Assembly: GCA_902727945.1 (NCBI GenBank)
Contig: CACVAV010000218.1
Coordinates: forward strand, 1 to 5,511
Source of the DNA: an uncultured Thiotrichaceae bacterium
GTDB taxonomy: Bacteria > Pseudomonadota > Gammaproteobacteria > Thiotrichales > Thiotrichaceae
Direction of reading: 5' to 3'
DNA length: 5,511 bases
The notes under the pieces are model-generated. The model did no database searches. It was not told the DNA's origin and saw nothing but the letters and a program-made list of their open reading frames with translations. A program made the position numbers and the translations under genes. This document shows positions 1-5,507 of the stretch, one piece after another (position 1 is the stretch's first letter; each line of letters begins with the position of its first letter).

Positions 1-56
1 TCAGCTGCCGTTTTAACCGGCTCATCTTGTATATTGTTTTGTTCTGGCGAGGTCAT
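1..56 (-). CDS. 5' end of a divergent gene, product unknown (partial)
   Basis: Reading leftwards from an ATG at 56-54, the frame stays open to the window edge and gives MTSPEQNNIQDEPVKTAA, 18 residues plus two bases. The start is supported by GGAG on the minus strand at 67-64, seven bases before the ATG. The visible N-terminus is hydrophilic and rich in Gln, Asn, Glu and Pro. It has no signal peptide or membrane segment, so the product probably begins in the cytoplasm or with a disordered N-terminal tail. Too little is present to name a family. The gene is divergent from the large CBM2-cytochrome gene and shares its upstream region, so co-regulation is possible but not shown. The main alternative is a chance open stretch; the well-placed ribosome binding site argues against that. 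Confidence 0.6.
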   Translation of the reverse strand, partial: MTSPEQNNIQDEPVKTAA

Positions 57-82
57 TTCAGGTCTCCAAAAATCGGTTTCAC

Positions 83-101
83 ACCTGTTCGGAGAACAGG
101 T
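83..101. promoter_or_regulatory. Perfect 8-bp palindrome, candidate operator or leader hairpin
   Basis: ACCTGTTC, a GGA spacer, then GAACAGGT form a perfect inverted repeat. It lies 26 to 44 bases upstream of the minus-strand start codon, just beyond that gene's ribosome binding site. Such a dyad can be a binding site for a dimeric repressor or activator, or a stem with a 3-base loop in the leader mRNA of the minus gene. No T-run follows either arm directly, so it is not a classical intrinsic terminator. The inner CTGT and ACAG are seven bases apart, one less than the CTGT-N8-ACAG of the enterobacterial LexA box, so LexA is not called. The regulator is unknown. Confidence 0.5.
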
Positions 102-162
102 AGTTAAATCGCCCCACAGAGATAAGGTTTAAATCAGGTAATTCAAGGGAAGAAGGTGAAAA

Positions 163-204
163 ATGTGGAAGATTAACGCTACGACCCACTACGTGCAGCA
201 GTAA
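163..204 (+). CDS. Possible 13-residue small ORF or leader peptide
   Basis: ATG at 163 opens a 13-codon frame, MWKINATTHYVQQ, ending in TAA at 202-204. It is preceded by the purine-rich AAGGGAAGAAGG at 145-156, leaving six bases to the ATG, which is an excellent Shine-Dalgarno arrangement. No matching promoter is clear upstream. The promoter candidate I prefer for the large gene lies downstream at 275-283, so this ORF would only be translated from a longer transcript. The peptide has no run of one amino acid, so a classical attenuator is not indicated. Chance occurrence is quite possible. Confidence 0.2.
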   Translation: MWKINATTHYVQQ

Positions 205-274
205 TCCGCTACATGAATTTTTAAATAACATTGGCTTTCTTCAGTTTCAGACACTTTTTTAATCACGCTAATAC

Positions 275-283
275 TGCTATGAT
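275..283 (+). promoter_or_regulatory. Candidate sigma-70 extended -10 promoter for the large gene
   Basis: TGCTATGAT matches the extended -10 form TGn-TATAAT with one mismatch in the hexamer. The region 15 to 25 bases upstream is a T-run (255-260) and gives only a weak -35, which is the usual trade-off for extended -10 promoters. Transcription would begin near 289-291 and give a leader of about 70 bases before the coding start. It would presumably drive both genes of the operon, because no other promoter or terminator is evident between them. This is a motif call only. Confidence 0.4.
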
Positions 284-326
284 TTGTATACCCTATGCGA
301 GGGATCTAAGTGATAAAAAAAATCAG

Positions 327-351
327 GCAAACCGCCAAAATAATGGTTTGC
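327..351 (+). promoter_or_regulatory. Leader hairpin or dyad next to the ribosome binding site
   Basis: GCAAACC at 327-333 and GGTTTGC at 345-351 are perfect complements around an 11-base loop. The 3' arm ends two bases before the Shine-Dalgarno GAAAGGA (353-359) of the large gene. In the mRNA this could form a stem that leaves the ribosome binding site just outside; in DNA it could be a protein-binding dyad. The stem is followed by no T-run, so it is not a terminator. Confidence 0.4.
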
Positions 352-352
352 T

Positions 353-370
353 GAAAGGATAATGCTTATG
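353..370 (+). promoter_or_regulatory. Ribosome binding site and choice between two start codons
   Basis: AAAGGA at 354-359 is the only Shine-Dalgarno-like sequence. The first ATG, at 362, sits only two bases after it, which is too close. The in-frame ATG at 368 sits eight bases after it, which is near optimal. The real start is therefore more likely 368, giving 1276 residues beginning MRIRVWLAFF; the 1278-residue form would need an unusually short spacing. Both give the same signal peptide core and the same mature protein. Confidence 0.6.
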
Positions 371-3300
371 CGAATCAGAGTGTGGCTGGCCTTTTTCGGG
401 CTATTTCTATTATTTTTTGGTGGACGTGCGCATGCTGCGATAGCCTGTCATGTCGATTACACCATCAGCAGTCAGTGGAATACCGGCTTTACCGGCCAGG
501 TACTGATCCAGAACCAAGGTGATGCGTTATCCGGCTGGCAGGTCACCTGGGATATGCCGGATCAGCAAAGAATCACCAATCTCTGGCGGGGTTCCTTCTC
601 ACAGACCGGCGATGCGATAACAGTCAACAGCCAAAGCTGGAATGGTAGCGTCAATAGCAATGCTGCGTTCAATTTCGGTTTTAACGCCAGCTATTCCGGC
701 GCAAACAATATCCCAACCAATATCAAAGTCAACGGCGTGCTGTGTGCCGGGCAAAGTGTACCAGACGATACACCCCCTGAAATAAGCTGTAATGTGGAGT
801 ATCACATCCGTAATCAATGGAATACCGGTTTCACCACCGATGTTACGGTGAATAATACCGGTGATGATCTGAGCGGCTGGGAAGTCACCTGGAATATGCC
901 GAATAGTCAGACGATCAGCCACCTGTGGAATGGCTCCTATACCCAATCCGGTTCACAAATTAAGGTGACCAATGTTGGCTGGAACCGTGATATTGCCAAC
1001 GGTAAGCAGATTGTATTTGGTTTTAATGCCAGTCACACCGGCATCAACCCCGCCCCGATTGATTTAGCCCTGAACGGGGTACGCTGTGACGGACAAGCTG
1101 ATGAAATCATCCTCCCGCCCAATGCACCCGACACATTGATCCTGAACCTCATTGACAATATGTCAGCACAACTGAACTGGCAGGATGAAAGTGATAATGA
1201 AACCGGCTTTATTATCCAGCGTCGTATAGATGCCGGGCAATGGCAGAATCTGGCGACAGTCGATTCAGATGTCACCACCTATGCTGATGACACTCTGCAA
1301 ATTGGCATACAATATGACTATCAGGTGCAGGCCAGCAATAGCACCGGAGATTCCGCCTTCAGTAATATCGTCAGCGGCAAGCGTCAGGACAGACTGGATA
1401 TCCGGCCCCCAATGCTGGCCAATAATTGCGCGAGCTGTCATGGCACCGACGGCAAAGCTTCCGGTGTTGGCATCCCGGTAATCAGCGGTCTGGATCGCGA
1501 TTATTTCATTCGCACGATGGAGGCTTATAAAACCGGCGAACGTGCCGGTAGCGGCGCGATGACCCGCGTGGCTAAAGGTTATACTTCTGAGCATATAGAG
1601 TTACTGGCTGATTATTTCTCTGCTCTGCCCTTTGTTGCTGCGGAACAGGAAGTCGATCTGACGCTGGCCCGGCGTGGACGCGATATTCACCAGAATCGCT
1701 GTATTTTCTGTCACAGCAGTCAGGGTGAAGATGATTCTCTCACCGGCACTCGCTTAGCCGGACAGGCGCTGACTTATCTGTATGCCACGCTGGAAGATTA
1801 CAGTGCCGGACACAGCAGCAATATTCCAAATGGCATGGCGGCCCAGCTCTCTGGTACTAAAATGACTTTTGGTGCTGATGCACTGGAAGCCTTAGCACAT
1901 TATTACGCTGCCTCACCGGATGTGAATGATCTGGGATCAGACGATGATGGTTCCGGTGACAACGGTACCGACGGTAATGATGACTCCGGTGATTCGGGTG
2001 GCGATGGCAGCGGTAATGATGGTTCCGGTGACGACTCAGATGATTCCGGAAATGGTGACGACTCCGGCGATTCGGGTGGCGATGGCAGCGGCGACGGAGA
2101 TAACGGCGGGGACGATTCAGACTCTGGTGGTGATAACACCGCTACTGCACCAACTGCTCCGGCAAATCCGGTCACCACAGTGATTGAAAATGCCAGCGTG
2201 CAAATTAGCTGGGTGGATAACAGCGACAATGAAACGGGTTTCCGTCTCCAACGTAAGTTAGTAGCTGACAGCGACTGGAGTGACCTGGTGGAAATACCTG
2301 CCGGTAGCGACAGTTATCTGGATAACAGCGTACAGGCAGACAATGACTATGCTTATCGTCTCGTGGCATTTAATGATGCCGGGGACAGTGAGGAAGCAAC
2401 AGTTCTTGCCAGCTTGCTCAGTTCACGGCACTACGGTGCGCTGTTATACCAGCAGCAAGGTTGCGCCAGCTGTCATGGCAGTGACGGCTCCGGTGGCTTT
2501 ATCAATGTACCACTGAATCAATACACCGCTGACCAGGTATCCAGCCTGATTCACAGCACGGAAACCACCATGCCACCGGCCAATCCGGCGGCCTGTAACG
2601 GTAACTGTGCCGGGAGTATTGCTGAGTATATTCTGGCAACATTTGCCGGTAGTGGTGAGGACAACGGTAATCTGGCTTGTGCCAGCGAACCGCCGCCTGC
2701 GGAACGGGGTTTACGTCTGCTGACCCGCCAGGAATACCAGCATACGGTCAATGACTTGCTGGGTTTATCGGTCAACATTATTCATGAATTACCGGAAGAA
2801 AACCGGGTTGAAGGCTTCGATAATAACAGTGCCAACAACCTGATCACCAGCCTGCGCCTGGAAGGTTTCCTTAATCAGGCCGACAATCTGGCAGCACAAG
2901 CGGTAAGCCAGAACTGGAGCGGCATTGTGAGCTGTAATACAGAGGATGAAACCTGCGCCCGTCAGTTCATCACTGAGTTTGGTCAGCGTGCCTACCGTCG
3001 TCCACTACAACCGGCAGAAGTGGATGCTTTGTATAGCCGTTTTACAGCGACCGGTTTTGCTGAAGGCGTTGAGAATACCGTCATGGCAATGCTGGTATCA
3101 CCGTACTTCCTGTACCGCTCTGAACTCGGCGAATTACAGGCGGATAGCACCTACCAGCTGACACAGTATGAAATTGCCACGGCACTGGCTTATTTGTTCA
3201 CCGGCTCCATGCCGGATGCTACCTTACTACAAGCAGCAGATAATGGTGCATTACAAACTCCGGCACAGCGTATTGCTCAGGCATCACGTTTGCTGAATGA

Positions 3301-4198
3301 TCCGCGTAGTCGTAACCAGATTGGTAACTTTGTCGGTCAGTGGCTATTGGGTGCCAGCCCTTATGCGCTACCGGACAAGGATCTGAATGTCTATCCGGGT
3401 TATACCGACGAAGTGCGCGAGGCGCTGTCACAGGAGCTGATCAGCTTCTTTAACCACGTGACTTTTGATTCCACGCAGACCTTCCGTGAGTTGTTCACGG
3501 CCAATTATGTCATCGCTAATAAGAAACTGACCGCTTTCTACAATCTGTCTGATCCGGTCGGTAACGGCTATGAAATCATACCAGTCAATGATGGCACCCG
3601 TACCGGCCTGCTGACGCTGGGTGCGGTACTGGCCCAATACGCCAACAGTGCGGAATCACACCCGTTTAAACGTGGCGCGTTTTTCTTTGAGCGGGTGCTG
3701 TGTCATGAACTGCCCGCGCCGGAAAATGCGGGGATTGTGCAACCACCAACGCCTGACCCGGATTTAACCACCCGCGAACGCTTCACCTTCCACAGTGAAT
3801 CGGATACCGATTGCTTCAGCTGTCACCAGTATCTGGATGGCCCCGGTTTCAGTTTTGAAAGCTATGACGGTGCCGGTCAGTTCCGCCAGTATGAAAACGG
3901 TAATCTGGTGGATACCAGCGGCATTCTGCGCGGTCTGGAGACCTTCACACCGGATGAGCAGGTACAGTTCACTGATCTGCTGCAAATCAGTCAATTGGTT
4001 TCGGAAAGCAATACCGCCGCACAATGTCTGGCCAAACAATATTACCGCTACTCGACGGGGCGGCTGGAAACCAGTGCTGATCAATGTGCATTGGACAGCT
4101 TTATCACTGACTATGCAGACAATGATTACAACCTGCAAACCATGTTACTGGGTATTGTCAACTCACCGGCGTTTACTCTGCGCCGTGCCGGTCAATAA
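362..4198 (+). CDS. Secreted cellulose-binding multiheme cytochrome fused to a DUF1592-family module
   Basis: A 1278-residue exported protein, probably acting outside the cell on or near cellulose. Residues 1-25 are a Sec signal peptide, with a Leu/Phe-rich core and likely cleavage at AHA|A. Domains follow in order: CBM2 at 29-128 and 143-242; fibronectin III at about 253-340; a di-heme c4-like region at 344-518 with CASCH 356-360 and CIFCH 447-451; an acidic Asp/Gly/Ser linker at 524-592; a second fibronectin III at 597-685; mono-heme cytochrome c at 688-765 with CASCH 701-705; and DUF1587, DUF1595, DUF1592, DUF1588 and DUF1585 at 782-1276, with CFSCH 1151-1155. Four hemes are thus possible. 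The C-terminal module set is widespread but biochemically uncharacterised. Redox or electron-transfer work at the cellulose surface is inferred. A tightly spaced DUF1552 gene follows. ATG 368 may be the true start. No frameshift or missing key motif is seen. The domain calls are strong; the reaction is unknown. Confidence 0.93.
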   Translation: MLMRIRVWLAFFGLFLLFFGGRAHAAIACHVDYTISSQWNTGFTGQVLIQNQGDALSGWQVTWDMPDQQRITNLWRGSFSQTGDAITVNSQSWNGSVNSNAAFNFGFNASYSGANNIPTNIKVNGVLCAGQSVPDDTPPEISCNVEYHIRNQWNTGFTTDVTVNNTGDDLSGWEVTWNMPNSQTISHLWNGSYTQSGSQIKVTNVGWNRDIANGKQIVFGFNASHTGINPAPIDLALNGVRCDGQADEIILPPNAPDTLILNLIDNMSAQLNWQDESDNETGFIIQRRIDAGQWQNLATVDSDVTTYADDTLQIGIQYDYQVQASNSTGDSAFSNIVSGKRQDRLDIRPPMLANNCASCHGTDGKASGVGIPVISGLDRDYFIRTMEAYKTGERAGSGAMTRVAKGYTSEHIELLADYFSALPFVAAEQEVDLTLARRGRDIHQNRCIFCHSSQGEDDSLTGTRLAGQALTYLYATLEDYSAGHSSNIPNGMAAQLSGTKMTFGADALEALAHYYAASPDVNDLGSDDDGSGDNGTDGNDDSGDSGGDGSGNDGSGDDSDDSGNGDDSGDSGGDGSGDGDNGGDDSDSGGDNTATAPTAPANPVTTVIENASVQISWVDNSDNETGFRLQRKLVADSDWSDLVEIPAGSDSYLDNSVQADNDYAYRLVAFNDAGDSEEATVLASLLSSRHYGALLYQQQGCASCHGSDGSGGFINVPLNQYTADQVSSLIHSTETTMPPANPAACNGNCAGSIAEYILATFAGSGEDNGNLACASEPPPAERGLRLLTRQEYQHTVNDLLGLSVNIIHELPEENRVEGFDNNSANNLITSLRLEGFLNQADNLAAQAVSQNWSGIVSCNTEDETCARQFITEFGQRAYRRPLQPAEVDALYSRFTATGFAEGVENTVMAMLVSPYFLYRSELGELQADSTYQLTQYEIATALAYLFTGSMPDATLLQAADNGALQTPAQRIAQASRLLNDPRSRNQIGNFVGQWLLGASPYALPDKDLNVYPGYTDEVREALSQELISFFNHVTFDSTQTFRELFTANYVIANKKLTAFYNLSDPVGNGYEIIPVNDGTRTGLLTLGAVLAQYANSAESHPFKRGAFFFERVLCHELPAPENAGIVQPPTPDPDLTTRERFTFHSESDTDCFSCHQYLDGPGFSFESYDGAGQFRQYENGNLVDTSGILRGLETFTPDEQVQFTDLLQISQLVSESNTAAQCLAKQYYRYSTGRLETSADQCALDSFITDYADNDYNLQTMLLGIVNSPAFTLRRAGQ
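446..1087 (+). other. Tandem CBM2 cellulose-binding modules
   Basis: Residues 29-128 and 143-242 are two 100-residue modules, each framed by N- and C-terminal cysteines (C29/C128, C143/C242) that normally form a disulfide in CBM2. They align without gaps at 49 of 100 identical positions. Each keeps the WNTGF start, SGWxVTW, the LW in the middle, the later W and the GFNAS motif. The three tryptophans that form the flat cellulose-binding face in CBM2a are present in both: W39, W75 and W93 in the first; W153, W189 and W207 in the second. Two intact modules suggest tighter, avidity-driven binding to crystalline cellulose. Confidence 0.92.
1118..1381 (+). other. Fibronectin type III domain 1
   Basis: Residues about 253-340 show the Fn3 pattern: PNAP at the start, LNW at 271-273, SDNETGF followed by IIQRR, then the tyrosine strand QYDYQVQA and a closing SAFSNIV. 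It spaces the CBM2 pair from the first cytochrome region. The SDNETGF strand recurs in the second Fn3 domain at 619-627, so the two are related copies. Confidence 0.8.
1391..1915 (+). other. Di-heme cytochrome c4-like region
   Basis: Residues about 344-518 contain two c-type heme attachment motifs, CASCH at 356-360 and CIFCH at 447-451, about 90 residues apart. This matches two tandem class I domains as in cytochrome c4 and the cytochrome subunit of flavocytochrome c. The first half has AMTRVAKGYTSEHIELLADYF, in which M400 is the likely sixth ligand. The second half has LAGQALTYLY and ends ALEALAHYYAA; M492 or M501 could be its distal ligand. Both hemes would be attached in the periplasm by the Ccm system after Sec export. 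Confidence 0.85.
1931..2137 (+). repeat. Acidic Asp/Gly/Ser linker with an internal direct repeat
   Basis: Residues about 524-592 consist almost only of Asp, Gly, Ser and Asn, a flexible linker of the kind common in cellulolytic gammaproteobacterial enzymes, though those are often poly-Ser. At DNA level 1982-2013 and 2060-2091 are a 32-base direct repeat with a single difference. They are offset by 78 bases, which is 26 codons, so the frame is kept; both encode the core DSGDSGGDGSG. This suggests growth by in-frame duplication. The high Asp content may bind calcium, but no complete EF-hand or RTX nonapeptide motif is seen. Confidence 0.85.
2150..2656 (+). other. Second Fn3 domain followed by a mono-heme cytochrome c domain
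   Basis: Residues about 597-685 are a second Fn3 domain, with APANP, ISWVDNSDNETGF and YAYRLVAFN. It runs into a mono-heme class I cytochrome c at 688-765. The heme motif is CASCH at 701-705. M737 in TTMPP is the likely distal ligand, and the domain ends in IAEYILATF. C745 and C749 in CNGNC may form a disulfide. The Fn3-plus-cytochrome order repeats that seen at 253-518, so the protein carries two such cassettes on either side of the acidic linker. Confidence 0.82.
2705..4189 (+). other. DUF1587-DUF1595-DUF1592-DUF1588-DUF1585 module set
   Basis: Residues 782-1276 carry the complete set in the usual order. DUF1587 begins with RLLTRQEYQHTVNDLLGL (785-802). DUF1595 contains FGQRAYRRPL and MLVSPYFLYR (873-919). 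DUF1592 runs from YQLTQYEIATALAYLF to about residue 1062. DUF1588 contains RTGLLTLGAVLA, HPFKRGAFFFERVLC and CFSCH followed by LDGPGFSFESYD. DUF1585 includes YYRYSTGR and ends LLGIVNSPAF. This architecture is known from Planctomycetes, Myxococcota and some Proteobacteria, usually beside a DUF1552 gene as here. No enzymatic activity has been firmly established for it, to my knowledge. Confidence 0.88.
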
Positions 4199-4213
4199 GG
4201 GAGGATAAGAATG
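4199..4213 (+). promoter_or_regulatory. Operon junction with a strong ribosome binding site
   Basis: Only twelve bases separate the TAA of the cytochrome gene (4196-4198) from the ATG at 4211, and they contain GGGAGG at 4199-4204, six bases before the start. A second in-frame ATG at 4214 would have a nine-base spacing; either is possible and the difference is one residue. There is no room for a promoter or terminator, so the two genes are almost certainly cotranscribed. Confidence 0.85.
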
Positions 4214-5488
4214 ATGAAAATTTCACAACAACGCCGTCACTTCCTGAAACTGCTCGGGGCTACTGGTTTAAGTGCTGCCACGCTGCCACTGGCGCGGATA
4301 GCAATGGCAGAAGACAATCATCCACGCCGGGCGATCTTTGTGTTTATGCCGGATGGTATGGTGCCGGATAAATGGCATGCTCAGGGTACTGGTAGCAGTT
4401 TCACCTTACCGGAGATGACCCAGCCACTGGAGCGGGTACGTCAGCATTGTGTATTTCTCAATGGTATCGACATGGACGGCCCCGGTAGTACCCATGAAGG
4501 TGGTTGTGCCAAGCTATTGACTGGCGGCCCCGGTCGTTCTAGTGACGGGTTAGTGTCGCTGGATTATTACCTGGGTCAGCAATTTAAAAACTCGGTGATT
4601 CAGCCGCACCTGAATCTGAATGTTGTGCCCATTTATCATGATAAGCACATCAGCTTTGATCTGAATGGCGTGCCGGTCGCGGCGGAAAAAAATCCACTGG
4701 CTGCATTTGAGTCACTGTTTGGTGCTGATGCCGGTGACAACTATGTCAATCAGCGGCGCTTAAGTGTGCTGGATAATTCACTGGCCGAATTGAATGCCAT
4801 TCGTACGCAATTGGGCAATGTGGAAAAAACCAAGCTGGACACTCATCTGGATTCACTACGCGAGCTGGAACAGAAACTGGCTTCTGATGATGTCGTTGCA
4901 TGTCCGGCATGGAATTTTAATCCGACCGGTTTTGAAGTGACCCGTACGGGTTTATGGGATAACCCGGAATACCTCGATCCACAGCGTATGGAACTGATCG
5001 GTGATCTGCACCGTGATGTGGCCGTGCACGCGCTAGCCTGTGATTTGACCCGGGTGGTCACGCTGAAATGGAATAACTCGGTGAATAACAACACCATGCA
5101 CGTCGCCAACACCAGCAAAAGCTGTCATCAGGCTTCTCATGAAGGTGGTGCTGATTTTGTGCGCATTAAAGCCTGGTATACCGAACAACTGGCCAAACTA
5201 ATTGAACAACTCGCCGGAATTCCGGAAGGCAGTGGCAGTTTGCTGGATAATACACTGATTTTTGTTGGCAGCGACCTGGCTAATGGTAGCTGGCACAATC
5301 ATTACGACATGCCTTTTATCCTTGCCGGTGGCAGTGCCGGTGGTATTCAGGGCGGGCGCAGTCTGGCTTACAGCAATATCCCGCATAACCGGGTGCTGGT
5401 CTCCATCGCTCAATTCATGGGCATTAATATTAACAGCTTCGGTACCGAAGACAGCTCACCCGGCCCGTTATCCGGCCTGATCGTATAA
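4211..5488 (+). CDS. Tat-exported DUF1552 family protein
   Basis: A 425-residue protein of near full length for the DUF1552 family, whose reaction is unknown. The family is generally viewed as related in fold to DUF1501 and the alkaline phosphatase/sulfatase group. The N-terminus has QRRHFLK at 7-13, a twin-arginine signal (R8, R9), then an Ala/Leu-rich core and likely cleavage at AMA|E after residue 33. The product should thus be exported folded to the periplasm. Family landmarks visible are FVFMPDGMVP (43-52), STHEGGCAKLLTGG (93-106), SLDYYLGQQF (116-125), SHEGG (309-313) with the helix after it, LLDNTLIFVGSDLANG (344-359), WHNHYDMPFILAGG (361-374) and the C-terminal IAQFMGI. Conserved His and Asp residues in these blocks could bind a metal, which is inference. 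It lies twelve bases behind the DUF1592-type gene, its usual genomic partner. No defect is seen. Confidence 0.9.
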   Translation: MMKISQQRRHFLKLLGATGLSAATLPLARIAMAEDNHPRRAIFVFMPDGMVPDKWHAQGTGSSFTLPEMTQPLERVRQHCVFLNGIDMDGPGSTHEGGCAKLLTGGPGRSSDGLVSLDYYLGQQFKNSVIQPHLNLNVVPIYHDKHISFDLNGVPVAAEKNPLAAFESLFGADAGDNYVNQRRLSVLDNSLAELNAIRTQLGNVEKTKLDTHLDSLRELEQKLASDDVVACPAWNFNPTGFEVTRTGLWDNPEYLDPQRMELIGDLHRDVAVHALACDLTRVVTLKWNNSVNNNTMHVANTSKSCHQASHEGGADFVRIKAWYTEQLAKLIEQLAGIPEGSGSLLDNTLIFVGSDLANGSWHNHYDMPFILAGGSAGGIQGGRSLAYSNIPHNRVLVSIAQFMGININSFGTEDSSPGPLSGLIV

Positions 5489-5507
5489 GCACGCGGAGAA
5501 AACAAAC

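Larger units (their letters stand above)
57..361. other. Divergent intergenic region
   Basis: This 305-base stretch separates the start of the left-hand minus-strand gene from the start of the large plus-strand gene. It is more AT-rich than the flanking genes, mainly at 213-290 and 311-345. It holds a perfect palindrome near the left gene, a possible 13-codon ORF, three CTAC repeats, an extended -10 promoter candidate and a hairpin next to the ribosome binding site. I see no tRNA, rRNA, CRISPR or insertion-sequence signature, and no intrinsic terminator. Confidence 0.7.

Noticed and set aside
85..99. LexA (SOS) box, from CTGT and ACAG inside the palindrome
   Set aside because: The spacing is seven bases where the enterobacterial box has eight, the middle is not AT-rich, and no SOS gene is recognisable.
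130..146. Sigma-70 promoter for the minus-strand gene (TTGAAT at 146-141 on the minus strand)
   Set aside because: The -35 hexamer is acceptable but the expected -10 positions (near 124-119) match only about three of six bases, so I could not support a call.
1113..1120. An extra heme motif near VLCHELP in the DUF1588 region (residues 1112-1118)
   Set aside because: It has one Cys before the His and lacks the CxxCH spacing. The same stretch is the ordinary family motif around the ERVLC segment.
1903..2229. A 108-codon open frame on the minus strand, rich in Ser and Pro, opposite the acidic linker
   Set aside because: It is the antisense image of the repetitive GAT/GGT/TCC codons in the linker. 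The plus-strand frame there is continuous and joins well-recognised domains on both sides.
3764..4208. Overlapping frames of 124 codons (minus) and 137 codons (plus) near the end of the large gene
   Set aside because: Both lie across the DUF1588 and DUF1585 coding region, have no ribosome binding site of note and show no family resemblance. They are shadows of the real frame.
5489..5507. A transcription terminator after the DUF1552 gene
   Set aside because: The 19 bases contain no inverted repeat or T-run and instead hold a ribosome binding site, so read-through to a third gene is more likely.
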